NCBI RefSeq assembly: GCF_024256385.1
Contig: NZ_JAMLFW010000002.1
Location: forward strand, 2,125,188-2,189,187
Length of the DNA: 64,000 nt
From: Anatilimnocola floriformis
Lineage (GTDB): Bacteria; Planctomycetota; Planctomycetia; Pirellulales; Pirellulaceae
Direction: 5' to 3'
Shown: positions 8,186 through 16,170 of the stretch, in pieces
How the letters are laid out: each line of letters begins with the position of its first letter
Numbering within the stretch: position 1 is the stretch's first letter
The notes under the pieces: model-generated
Database searches by the model: none
What the model was told of the DNA's origin: nothing
What the model saw: only the letters and a program-made list of their open reading frames with translations
Translations under genes and position numbers: made by a program

Positions 8186-8530
8186 ATGAAGTTTGTCGCT
8201 GCCCTCGCCTGTGCCTTGTCGCTGATGTTTGCCGTCGGCTGCAACCGCGTTGCCGCCCCCATGGGTGAAGCCGCTGCCGAAGTCACGCCGCCACCACCAG
8301 CGGGCGTGCAACTCGTAAAGCTGAAGTTGCCGGGCATGGTTTGCGGCGGCTGCGCGATGGAAGTGAAAGACACGCTGGTCAAGGTCGACGGCATTTCGCA
8401 TGTCGCGACCAACCCCGACAAGCACGAGTGCACCTTTTGGTTTGCCAAGGGGAACGACGAGATCAAGACGAAGCTCGACGATCTCGCCAAGACGAACGAC
8501 AAGATCGCGGGCTGGGAACGCGAGAATTAA
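8186..8530 (+). CDS. Lipoprotein with heavy-metal-associated (HMA) domain
   Basis: 114 residues. An N-terminal lipoprotein-type signal ends at Cys20 (LSLMFAVGC). Residues about 45-110 match the HMA fold, with LPGMVCGGCAMEV giving the metal-binding CxxC at Cys53 and Cys56, then the usual amphipathic helix (VKDTLVKVDGI) and strands. HMA proteins bind Cu(I), Zn or similar ions; a lipid-anchored one could deliver or buffer metal outside the cytoplasmic membrane. No metal ATPase or regulator is adjacent, so the metal and partner are unknown. Confidence 0.85.
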   Translation: MKFVAALACALSLMFAVGCNRVAAPMGEAAAEVTPPPPAGVQLVKLKLPGMVCGGCAMEVKDTLVKVDGISHVATNPDKHECTFWFAKGNDEIKTKLDDLAKTNDKIAGWEREN

Positions 8531-8535
8531 TCGCA

Positions 8536-8563
8536 AAACAGGCCGCTATTTGGCCTGTTTCTT
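8536..8563. terminator. Bidirectional terminator between convergent genes
   Basis: AAACAGGCC (8536-8544) pairs with GGCCTGTTT (8552-8560) over a 7-base loop, with T-rich flanks on both strands. It overlaps the stop codon of the ceramidase-like gene on the minus strand and lies 6 bases after the HMA lipoprotein stop. Confidence 0.7.
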
Positions 8564-9916
8564 CACTTCGGCGACGATCACCTCTTCGACCTCCGGCGCC
8601 CAGCTCGCGGGCAAGCCGTAGTAAACCATCGCGCCGCCTCCCTCGTAGCCGCCTTCGATCAGAACCCGGCGGCTCGGGATATACGCCATCACATCGTTCG
8701 CGTACCCAGCGACCCAAACGTGCTGACCGCCGGTCATCGGCTTGGCGAGATCGCTCTTGAGTCGCAGCGCGTAATCGACGACGACTTCACCGCCGAGCAT
8801 GACCCACGTCACTTCGCGGCCAAGTTTCCACACAGCAACCGGATACGGATAGTCTTTCGCCAGCGGTTTGCCGGCCGCGAGATCGGCGAGCAACATCTGA
8901 GCGCGAGCGGCGACAAACTTGTCTTTCCCTTTCGCGGCTTCCTCGAGCTCTTCTTTGCTCGGCAATGCGCCGAGCGGCACATTAATTTCGCGATAGGTGA
9001 GCTTTAGTTCCGGCGCGATCACTTCCGGCACGCGAGTGAGCGCGGCATCGACGGCGTCGGCAGCCTGAGCGCCGTATTTTTCCGCGAGTTCCACCTTTCG
9101 CCGCGGCAACGGATTCTGATCGGCGCCGCAGCCAGCCCAAAAGAGGGCGAGACAACCTGGATGCCGCTTTTCGATTTCCAGCTGCGCATAGCCGGGCCAA
9201 TCGCCGCACCATTCGTAACCTGACAACACGGTCGCATGACAGGCATAACCAAAGAGCACGCCCCGCAGCTCATCGTTCGTCGAACGAATCATCAGCACTG
9301 GAAAGTCGTGATCGTGCGGGCCCTGGATTTTTCCCTCGGCTTGCAGCTGCGGCACGTCGGCTTCTTTGTTCGCGCGGCGATTCACGGCAAAGGTGCATTT
9401 GGTGTGCTGCCAGGTCAACTTCGTAGGCTGCAGATCTTTGAGCGCCGCACCGGCCAGATCAACGATTTGCCCTTCCAGCGTGCGCGAGTAAGCGGCGATC
9501 AACTCTCTTTGCTCGGCTGGCAACAGAAACTCATGCATAGCCCGCAGATTCTTGCCGACGACCGGTCCGCTGTGCGTGTGCGAGCAAAACAGGGCGATCT
9601 GCTCCCGCTTCAGGCCATGTTGCTTTTCGATCTTCTCGCAGATGGCCTGTGACAAGTCGCGATCGATGCCGACCAGGTCGAGCGTGATCGCCAGCGCGCG
9701 AACTCCCTTCGCATCCTCCAGCACGACGGCTTTGGCCCACAGCTCGGTGAGCTTCCCTTCGGCGGGCTTGTTCCGTGCGCCGTAACCCGCCATCCACATC
9801 GGCTTTTCCGGCGTGATGATTTGCTTGGCGAGACCGACCTGCCAGGAATCCGCCGCGCGGGATATGGGCAACAAAACCAAGATCAACAGAGCTGCGGCGA
9901 AATACGATTTGAGCAT
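8546..9916 (-). CDS. Secreted neutral/alkaline non-lysosomal ceramidase-like protein
   Basis: 456 residues with a signal peptide (MLKSYFAAALLILVLLPISRAADS). The N-terminal domain has the family pattern: GLAKQIITPEKPMWMAGYG, ALAITLDLVGIDRDL and the zinc-site-like FCSHTHSGP, followed by GYACHATVLSGYEWCGDWPG. True neutral ceramidases hydrolyse the amide bond of ceramide; planctomycetes carry many secreted paralogues of this domain whose substrates are unknown, so ceramidase activity should not be assumed. The protein is shorter than classical enzymes and seems to lack their C-terminal domain. It is a single gene with a terminator at its 3' end. Confidence 0.88.
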   Translation of the reverse strand: MLKSYFAAALLILVLLPISRAADSWQVGLAKQIITPEKPMWMAGYGARNKPAEGKLTELWAKAVVLEDAKGVRALAITLDLVGIDRDLSQAICEKIEKQHGLKREQIALFCSHTHSGPVVGKNLRAMHEFLLPAEQRELIAAYSRTLEGQIVDLAGAALKDLQPTKLTWQHTKCTFAVNRRANKEADVPQLQAEGKIQGPHDHDFPVLMIRSTNDELRGVLFGYACHATVLSGYEWCGDWPGYAQLEIEKRHPGCLALFWAGCGADQNPLPRRKVELAEKYGAQAADAVDAALTRVPEVIAPELKLTYREINVPLGALPSKEELEEAAKGKDKFVAARAQMLLADLAAGKPLAKDYPYPVAVWKLGREVTWVMLGGEVVVDYALRLKSDLAKPMTGGQHVWVAGYANDVMAYIPSRRVLIEGGYEGGGAMVYYGLPASWAPEVEEVIVAEVKKQAK

Positions 9917-9944
9917 GGCTGCGCCGAAGGAAAGTGGAAAAAGG

Positions 9945-9967
9945 TAGCTGAATTCGCCAGAATTCAG
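9945..9967. repeat. Palindromic repeat, family C, single copy
   Basis: Contains CTGAATTCGCCAGAATTCAG, itself an 8-bp inverted repeat around GCCA. It lies in the promoter region between two divergent genes (9916 and 10000). Other copies, arranged as inverted pairs, are at 13351-13419 and 53738-53807; only one arm plus a short TAGCTGA remnant is present here. Confidence 0.85.
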
Positions 9968-9999
9968 ACCTAGCTGAACCTCTTAACGAACGGTCGTCA

Positions 10000-11106
10000 A
10001 TGAAAATCGCACAGCGTCTACTCAACAACATCACTTCACTCGCACGCAGCGTGCTACCGAGCCGTGACAATGGCTACGCGGACCTGGTGGCGGTGGCAAA
10101 GCAAGTTCGTCGCTGCCCGGAGATCGCGCCGTGGCACGACTTCGACAAAGAGTTGGCTGAGAAGTACGTCGCCGAGCATGCCGAGCAACTCGCCGCGGCT
10201 CGTGCTGCACTGCAGCGACCTTGCCGAATTGAAATGCGGATGGTGAAGGAGTTTTATGAAGAGCATTGGCCGGAGACGCAATCGCTGCGGCAGTTGGCCA
10301 CCCTGTTTTGCACGGAGGCGCGGCTGGCGAACACGCAACAAGATCTGCCACGCTTGATCCGCGCCGGCATCGACTTGCTGCGACTGGGAAATGCGACGCG
10401 AAATGGCGGAATGATCCTGGATGCCTTGGTTGCCCAGAGCGCGTCAGGAATGGGAATCGATTTGCTGAGGCGACAACGGGCCAATTTCAACGATGAACAA
10501 CGCCAAACATTGATCGAGGCGTTACTGCGAATCGAACCAGCTGCCGAATCGATCGAGGCGATCATCACCCGTGACCGCGAATGGGAAAATGTGACCAACC
10601 ATGCGGCCACGGAAAACCATGATTTCATACCGATGGATCCGGAGGAGATTGGCATCTCGATCGCCGACCAGCAGGAGTTTCACGATCTGATTCGAGCTTC
10701 GGTTGAGCACGAAGCTCGTTTGCCACCCGACCAGCAGCGACAGAAGGAACGGGGAATCGAATATACCGGGCAAGCCTTGTTGCGAATGCTCATCACCGAT
10801 CTGGCGCTGCGGCGATTTCAAACAGCACAGGGCTTATTGCCAGAGCGATTGCAGTTGCTCGTGCCGGAGTTTTTACCGGCGTTGCCCCTCGATCCTTTCA
10901 CCAATACGCCGCTCATCTATCGTCCGCATGGTGAGACGTTCGAACTTTACAGCACCGGGCCGAAGCAAATCGACGGCGGCGGTTTGTTCACCAGCCGCAG
11001 TATGGTCAGCATGCACCAAGGCGATCTGTGCCTTGATGTGCACGATATTTCAGATCCGGAGAATGTCTGCGAGATCGCCGCGGAGAACATCTCTCGTAGT
11101 GCCTAA
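10000..11106 (+). CDS. Hypothetical protein, probably planctomycete-specific
   Basis: 368 residues, mainly alpha-helical, soluble, with no signal peptide or membrane segment. The middle has repeated helical segments (LPRLIRAGIDLLRLGNATRNGG, ALVAQSASGMGIDLLR). The C-terminus carries a pattern seen on various planctomycete proteins of unknown role: LPLDPFTNTPLIYRPHGETF..LYSTGPKQIDGGG. No catalytic motif is seen. It begins 83 bases from the divergent ceramidase-like gene. Function is not assigned. Confidence 0.75.
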   Translation: MKIAQRLLNNITSLARSVLPSRDNGYADLVAVAKQVRRCPEIAPWHDFDKELAEKYVAEHAEQLAAARAALQRPCRIEMRMVKEFYEEHWPETQSLRQLATLFCTEARLANTQQDLPRLIRAGIDLLRLGNATRNGGMILDALVAQSASGMGIDLLRRQRANFNDEQRQTLIEALLRIEPAAESIEAIITRDREWENVTNHAATENHDFIPMDPEEIGISIADQQEFHDLIRASVEHEARLPPDQQRQKERGIEYTGQALLRMLITDLALRRFQTAQGLLPERLQLLVPEFLPALPLDPFTNTPLIYRPHGETFELYSTGPKQIDGGGLFTSRSMVSMHQGDLCLDVHDISDPENVCEIAAENISRSA

Positions 11107-11123
11107 GCTAATACCCGCATCGA

Positions 11124-11162
11124 CCCCTCACCCCAGCCCTCTCCCCGAAGCGGGGCGAGGGA
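11124..11162. repeat. CCCTCACCCC... repeat, family D
   Basis: Copy of a GC-rich dispersed repeat, here CCCTCACCCCAGCCCTCTCC followed by a GGGGCGAGGG closing arm; the stem is CCCTC.CCCC with GGGGCGAGGG. It lies between convergent genes. Further copies: 18498-18540, 18574-18617, 32633-32674, 54953-54994, 63870-63911. Confidence 0.85.
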
Positions 11163-11253
11163 GCTTACGTACGCTGCGCGTACACTTTTGAAACGACAGC
11201 TTCCGGCGCCGGAGCTTTCAGACGCTACAGCTTTGCAGACTCAGCTTAAACGC

Positions 11254-12546
11254 TTACAGTCGATAGTTATCCGGAATCACGCCATCTTTCACGACGCAGG
11301 GGATGCCGTCGCGGATGATGCAGGGTTCGTGTTCGCCGCGGTCTTCGACGCCTTGTTCGTTGACGATTCGCACGCCACGGCCGATCTGGACGTTCTTATC
11401 GATGATCGCTCCTTCGATGTACGAGCGATCGCCGATGCCGAGTTGCGGTCGGCCGGCGGCAGCGTGCCGTTTCTTTTGATCGTCGGTGTCGAACATATCG
11501 GCGCCCATGATCACGCTGTTCCGAATCGTCACTCCCTCGCCGATGATCGTCCGCAGCCCGATCACGCTGTTTTCAATCACCGCGCCTTGACCAATCTGGC
11601 AGCCGTCGGCAATCAAGCTTCGTTTGATCGTCGCACCATCAAAGAGCGTCGGCGGCAGGAAGCGCGGCCGCGAATAAATCGGGGCGACGGCAGCCGATAG
11701 ATCAAAGGGAGGATGCGTGCCGGCCAGGCTGAGGTTGGCTTCGTAGAACGCCTTGATCGTGCCGATGTCTTCCCAGTAGCCATCGAAGAGGTGCAGCATG
11801 CAGCGCTTCGAGCGAACGACGGCAGGGAAGATTTCCTTGCCGAAGTCGCGATAGTCGGTCTTCTCGAGCGCATCGACGAGCATGTCGCGATTGAAGAGAT
11901 AGATGCCCATGCTCGCGATCAGGTCGCGCCCCTTGCTAGGAATGCCGCGGCCATCGATCCACGATGGCGACATTTTCACGATGTCCATTTCCTGATGCGT
12001 TTGCGGCTTTTCCAAAAAGCCCTGCACGCGACCTTCGTCGTTGATCCGCATCACACCAAAGCCCTTGGCGGCTTCGCGATCGACCGGGATGCCCGCGATA
12101 GTCACATCGGCTCGGCTTTCCTGATGCGTCTTGATCATCTCGCGATAATCCATCCGGTAGAGCTGATCGCCAGAGAGAATCAGCACGTAGTCGATGCCCG
12201 GCTGTTGCAGGTAGCGCAGATTTTTGCGCACCGCGTCAGCCGTTCCTTGGTACCAGTCTTTATTTTCGTCATTGGTCGTTTGTTGAGCAGCCAGGAGCTC
12301 GACAAACCCGCCGCTGAAATGGTCGAAGCGGTACGTCTGCCGAATGTGGCGGTGCAAGCTCACCGACATGAACTGCGTGAGAACGTACATCCGGTTCAAG
12401 CCGCTGTTGATGCAGTTCGACAGCGGAATATCGATGAGCCGATATTTGCCCGCGAGCGGCACGGCTGGCTTCGAGCGGAACTTGGTGAGCGGATAAAGAC
12501 GAGTGCCCCGGCCGCCGCCGAGGACGAGCGATATGACGTTGCGCAT
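11254..12546 (-). CDS. glgC: Glucose-1-phosphate adenylyltransferase (ADP-glucose pyrophosphorylase)
   Basis: 430 residues. Makes ADP-glucose from glucose-1-phosphate and ATP, the committed step of glycogen synthesis. The N-terminal nucleotidyltransferase motif is complete (LVLGGGRGTRLYPLTKFRSK, PLAGKYRLIDIPLSNCINSG), with GDQLYRMDY at the active site and FLEKP downstream. The C-terminal third is a left-handed beta-helix with hexapeptide-type repeats (IGQGAVIENSVIGLRTIIGEG). The start at 12546 is chosen because MRNVISLVLGGG places the motif at the usual distance from the N-terminus; a further upstream ATG (12582) would add 12 residues. No other glycogen gene is in the window. Confidence 0.96.
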   Translation of the reverse strand: MRNVISLVLGGGRGTRLYPLTKFRSKPAVPLAGKYRLIDIPLSNCINSGLNRMYVLTQFMSVSLHRHIRQTYRFDHFSGGFVELLAAQQTTNDENKDWYQGTADAVRKNLRYLQQPGIDYVLILSGDQLYRMDYREMIKTHQESRADVTIAGIPVDREAAKGFGVMRINDEGRVQGFLEKPQTHQEMDIVKMSPSWIDGRGIPSKGRDLIASMGIYLFNRDMLVDALEKTDYRDFGKEIFPAVVRSKRCMLHLFDGYWEDIGTIKAFYEANLSLAGTHPPFDLSAAVAPIYSRPRFLPPTLFDGATIKRSLIADGCQIGQGAVIENSVIGLRTIIGEGVTIRNSVIMGADMFDTDDQKKRHAAAGRPQLGIGDRSYIEGAIIDKNVQIGRGVRIVNEQGVEDRGEHEPCIIRDGIPCVVKDGVIPDNYRL

Positions 12547-12708
12547 GATTGGGGAGGGAGAGGAATAGAGAGCGAAATACAAAGAGGCAGAACGAGGTGC
12601 AGATGGTGTGCAACTGGCAGGCCCGCGCGTTTAATCAAACGGGCTCGGCCTTAACATAGCGGCCGCGGCGCAATGGAGCAAGAAGTGCCGCAGTTTGCCA
12701 TCTGTGGA

Positions 12709-12936
12709 TCAAGGGTTGCCAATGCTTTCAGCTTCGACAGCTATTTTGCCTGTCTTGCCTACCTCCGCCGCAGCCTGATTCGAATCTTCGGCGTCGAACT
12801 GCTCGACCAGGTTGGACGGACAGACGTCTTGCTTGCCGCACTGCTTGCACACGATGTGAATCAGATCGGAGCTCGATAGCCTGAGCTCGGAATCGTGACA
12901 GAGCTGCACGAGTTGCTGGAGATGAACGCACGTCAT
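12709..12936 (-). CDS. Small cysteine-rich protein, possible zinc-binding knuckle
   Basis: 75 residues. The start at 12936 is strongly supported by GAGGAG 7 bases upstream. The sequence has Cys3, His5, Cys13, His14 and then C30-x2-C33-x5-C39 (VCKQCGKQDVC), which could bind zinc. The C-terminal half is acidic and lacks structure-forming patterns. It runs in the same direction as glgC but is 163 bases upstream of it. No family can be named; the ribosome site and clustered cysteines make it a credible gene despite its size. Confidence 0.65.
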   Translation of the reverse strand: MTCVHLQQLVQLCHDSELRLSSSDLIHIVCKQCGKQDVCPSNLVEQFDAEDSNQAAAEVGKTGKIAVEAESIGNP

Positions 12937-13525
12937 GATTTGCTCCTCGGTAATGAACCGGCCCTCTCGGCATTTTACGCCTGCCCAGCTACCCACGCCA
13001 ATCGGCTGCATGATCGGTACGGTCGTTACCGTTGCGAGAGTGCTGAGAGAAAGACGGAGTCGCACACACTTTTCCCGTGCGCGAGGGGGCAACGATTACG
13101 AAGAGTCTTCTGGTAGCGAAAACGCTGGGGAGTTGTTTTCGTTGCTTGGCGCGCTGGCGACTGCCAGGCCCGACGCTGAACCAGCCTCGGCAGCCGCGGC
13201 GCGCGTGTTGGTGTTGACTGTCCGTGGCAGGATGGTGACGCGACGATTAAGCCGACGGCTGCGCGGTTTTGTATTCCGCCGGCCAAAGTTTGAGCGCTCC
13301 CGGCCGTCTGAGAATCAACGTCCTGCCGCGGACTCCTTTATTAACGCATGTAGCTGAATTCGCCAGAATTCAGTTGGTTGCGTCCAACGAGCAGGTCTGA
13401 ATTCTGGCGAATTCAGCTACTTGTCGTCACTCCCATCGCTCGCGCCCTTGCGTGCAACTCGTCCGCCCATGGTTTATCATCGGCGGCAGTTCTGTTCGCT
13501 GTTTCTTGCGCGCGAGGGTTTGCTG
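12937..13525. other. 589-base gap holding a repeat pair; otherwise nothing recognised
   Basis: Bases 12937-13350 have open frames on both strands, but none has a ribosome site, a family likeness or sensible composition. The family C inverted repeat pair occupies 13351-13419. The last 100 bases are the leader of the isochorismatase-ThuA gene. Confidence 0.5.
13351..13419. repeat. REPIN-like inverted repeat pair, family C
   Basis: Two perfect 23-base inverted arms (13351-13373 and 13397-13419) separated by 23 bases. Each arm contains CTGAATTCGCCAGAATTCAG, which is itself an 8-bp palindrome, so the whole can fold as one long hairpin or as two small ones. Related copies at 9945-9967 (single) and 53738-53807 (pair). 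This is the architecture of REPINs, which are mobilised in trans by REP-associated tyrosine transposases; none is present in the window. Confidence 0.88.
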
Positions 13526-15160
13526 ATGTCGACCATCATTCGCCGTTCCGTTCTCGGCCTGCTTTTCATGTTCAGCGGATTCGGTCTGGCTGCCGCGGCA
13601 GACATTGCCATCCACAAGCAATCACGCAAGCAAACCGGCGAGGGCCCATGGTCGCTGCAGCAAGCCGACGAGAATTGGAAACCCGCCGAGACGGCGATCA
13701 TTGTTTGCGATATGTGGGACGCTCATCACTGCCTGAATGCAGTTCGTCGCGAAACTGAGCTCGCGCCGCGGATGGAAAAAGTGCTGCAAGACGCCCGCAG
13801 TCGCGGCGTGCTCATCGTGCACGCTCCTAGCAGTTGCATGGATGCGTACAAGGATCATCCTGCTCGCAAGCGTGCCCAAGGTTTGCCGACGGCGGTGAAC
13901 CTGCCGCCTGACATCAAGGATTGGTGCCGCAACATTCCCGCCGAGAAGACGTATCCCATCGATCAAACCGACGGCGGTGAGGACGACGATCTGGCCGAGC
14001 ACAAACAGTGGCACGAGATCCTGGCCGGCAAGGGCGTGAATCCGAAATCGCCGTGGAAGCGGCAGATCGATGTCCTTTCGATCGACGCCGACAAAGACGT
14101 GATCAGCGACAGCGGCGTGGAGATCTGGAATCTGCTCGAAGCCCGCAGTGTGAAGAACGTCATCCTGATGGGCGTGCATACGAATATGTGCGTCCTCGGC
14201 AGGCCGTTCGGTTTGCGGCAGATGGCCAAGAATGGCAAGAACGTCGTGCTGATGCGCGACATGACCGACACCATGTACAACCCCGAGCGCTCGCCCTTCG
14301 TGCATCACCACGGCGGCACGCAGTTGATCATCGAACACATCGAGAAGTTCGTCTGCCCGACGATCACCAGTGTCGATTTTGTCGGCGGCAAACCGTTTCA
14401 ATATTCCGATCAACCGAAATCCGTCGTCATGCTGATTGGCGATGATGAATACAAAACCGAAGTCACCCTGCCTGCCTTTGCCGAGACCGAACTCAAGCCG
14501 CTCGGCATCAGTGTGCAGATCGTTCACGCCGATGCGAAAGACAAGAACCAGTTCCCCGGCATGGCCGAAGCCGTGAAGAACGCCGATCTCGTGCTGGTGA
14601 GTGCCCGCCGCCGCACTCCGCCGAAGGATCAGCTTGATGTGCTGAAGGCTCACGTCGCGGCCGGCAAACCAATCGTCGGCATTCGTACGGCCAGTCATGC
14701 CTGGTCGCTGCGTAAAGATTCTGACGTCGCCGCGATCGAAAAGCTCGGTCTCTCGACCTGGGATCAATTCGATGCCGATGTCCTCGGCGGTCACTACACG
14801 GGCCATCACGGCGCTGGCGCAAAGACAGCCTTGAAACTCGCCGACGGAGTTGAGAAGCATCCGATCCTCCGCGGAGTCTCGCTCGACAAGTTCCAAGGCA
14901 ACGGTTCGCTCTACAAAGTCTCGCCGATTGCAACTTCGGCAACTCCGCTCTTGATCGGCACGATTCCGAATCAAGAGAGCGAACCCATCGCTTGGACGAA
15001 TCTCAGCGGCGACAAGAAGGCCCGCGTCTTCTACTCCTCGCTGGGCCATGCCGAAGATTTCGAGAATCGCGCCTTCCGCAAACTGCTGCAAAACGGCGTG
15101 CTCTGGTCACTGGGTGTGCTCGAACCAAGAACTGGCGGTGCGCCGCTCGTGGCGAAGTAA
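13526..15160 (+). CDS. Secreted isochorismatase-like hydrolase fused to a ThuA-like domain
   Basis: 544 residues. The ATG at 13526 is chosen because it has GAGGG upstream and begins a signal peptide (MSTIIRRSVLGLLFMFSGFGLAAAAD). Residues about 40-290 are a cysteine-hydrolase fold: Asp in IIVCDMWDAHH, and the nucleophile Cys in LMGVHTNMCVLGRPFGLRQM. Residues about 305-535 look like a ThuA/glutamine-amidotransferase-like fold (VVMLIGDDEYKTEVTLP, PIVGIRTASHAW, VLGGHYTGHHGAGAKTAL), a family linked to sugar use. Substrates are unknown. A secreted fusion of these two folds suggests two steps on one extracellular compound. Confidence 0.85.
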   Translation: MSTIIRRSVLGLLFMFSGFGLAAAADIAIHKQSRKQTGEGPWSLQQADENWKPAETAIIVCDMWDAHHCLNAVRRETELAPRMEKVLQDARSRGVLIVHAPSSCMDAYKDHPARKRAQGLPTAVNLPPDIKDWCRNIPAEKTYPIDQTDGGEDDDLAEHKQWHEILAGKGVNPKSPWKRQIDVLSIDADKDVISDSGVEIWNLLEARSVKNVILMGVHTNMCVLGRPFGLRQMAKNGKNVVLMRDMTDTMYNPERSPFVHHHGGTQLIIEHIEKFVCPTITSVDFVGGKPFQYSDQPKSVVMLIGDDEYKTEVTLPAFAETELKPLGISVQIVHADAKDKNQFPGMAEAVKNADLVLVSARRRTPPKDQLDVLKAHVAAGKPIVGIRTASHAWSLRKDSDVAAIEKLGLSTWDQFDADVLGGHYTGHHGAGAKTALKLADGVEKHPILRGVSLDKFQGNGSLYKVSPIATSATPLLIGTIPNQESEPIAWTNLSGDKKARVFYSSLGHAEDFENRAFRKLLQNGVLWSLGVLEPRTGGAPLVAK

Positions 15161-15165
15161 CGAGC

Positions 15166-15963
15166 ATGTCGCGAATCCGTTCGCTAATGACGTCGTTTCG
15201 TTTTTGTGAAGACTGCGGCTGGGAGATAATTCCGCAGACGCAGCAATGTCGTGGTTGTGGAACGCCAGTGACGAGCCCGCAGGATTATTGGTCGCCCACG
15301 ATCGTCGACTTGACCGCTTGGTTTGACCGGCGTGAATTCTGGTTCGCGCACCTGCAATTCTCTTGGCTGGATTTCGAGCGATTCCTTGACGACCTGAGCG
15401 TGCCGCTGGCGAGCGTGTACGAAATGTTTGCTGAGCTGTGGCAGGAGCGCATCTGGCCGACGGCGGAGATCCCACTGCGCGGCGGTTATTCGGTTGCCTT
15501 TGTTTATTTCGATTACCCGGAGGATGCGGACGGGCCGATTTACTTCGACCATCCAACCTGGCCGGAGCCGATCTGCCTTGGCCGCTGCGGCGGAAACTGC
15601 CAATTGCCCGCGCTGCGCGATGAAGAATTGGAACTACTATCGCGATCTGCCTTCGATACGTCGCTGCCGCCGTGGCAAATCTATTTGCTGTTCCTTCCCG
15701 GTGCTCTCCGTCCCGAATTGCCGGCTGCGCTAATCGAAGCAGTTGGGCACATTAGTGACCTTCCTGCCGATCGCATCGCGGCCGTTGTCCACTCCCAATA
15801 CAACAGGCCAAGCCAGTTTTCGTGGTCGCATAACGGTTCGCATTGGGTCCATAACTGCCAGCACTCTCTCCGCAACCCCGCAGAGTCCGGCTACTGTTTG
15901 ACGCCTGCCGAATTTGACCGCATCGAAGCGATGTTTACCGAACTTTTCGAAGCGATAAAATGA
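15166..15963 (+). CDS. Zinc-ribbon protein of unknown function
   Basis: 265 residues, starting 5 bases after the preceding stop, so probably cotranscribed. The N-terminus carries a zinc ribbon (FCEDCGW...QQCRGCG; Cys14, Cys17, Cys28, Cys31). The rest is soluble, aromatic-rich and without recognised motifs (WFDRREFWFAHLQFSWLDF, FYFDYPEDADGP-type acidic-aromatic segments). A second in-frame ATG at 15187 (MTSFRFCEDCGW) is an equally possible start. No family recognised; no signal peptide, so it differs in location from its upstream neighbour. Confidence 0.7.
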   Translation: MSRIRSLMTSFRFCEDCGWEIIPQTQQCRGCGTPVTSPQDYWSPTIVDLTAWFDRREFWFAHLQFSWLDFERFLDDLSVPLASVYEMFAELWQERIWPTAEIPLRGGYSVAFVYFDYPEDADGPIYFDHPTWPEPICLGRCGGNCQLPALRDEELELLSRSAFDTSLPPWQIYLLFLPGALRPELPAALIEAVGHISDLPADRIAAVVHSQYNRPSQFSWSHNGSHWVHNCQHSLRNPAESGYCLTPAEFDRIEAMFTELFEAIK

Positions 15964-16020
15964 CAGGTGACGCCTAACCCCCGGAAGGCGGCATGTAGCC
16001 GAAGAGTTGGTAGCCTTCTT

Positions 16021-16140
16021 AGCCACCGGCTTCAGTCGGTGGTAACGTGCCGGCTCAGAACTCCCGGCTTCAGCCATCTTCTTTGAATGGCTAAAGCCAG
16101 AGCCTTCATTGCGCGACACCACCGCCTAAAGGCGGTGGCT
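16021..16140. repeat. Cluster of three palindromes in inverted arrangement, family I
   Basis: Outer palindromes 16021-16043 (CCACCG-GCTTCAGT-CGGTGG) and 16118-16140 (CCACCGCC-TAAA-GGCGGTGG) are degenerate inverted copies of one another (AGCCACCG... / ...CGGTGGCT). A middle hairpin pairs GGCTTCAGCCAT (16066-16077) with ATGGCTAAAGCC (16087-16098). The cluster lies between convergent genes, 31 bases from the tyrS stop, and may be a REPIN that also acts in 3' end formation. Confidence 0.75.
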
Positions 16141-16170
16141 AACCAGATTCGTGTGTGTCTGCAAAGCAAA

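Noticed and set aside
13622..15091. 489-residue minus-strand frame over the isochorismatase-ThuA gene
   Set aside because: Shadow of a clearly functional gene; no family likeness.
16021..16140. Possible tRNA or riboswitch from the three stem-loops
   Set aside because: Stems do not form a cloverleaf or any known aptamer; a better fit is a repeat element.
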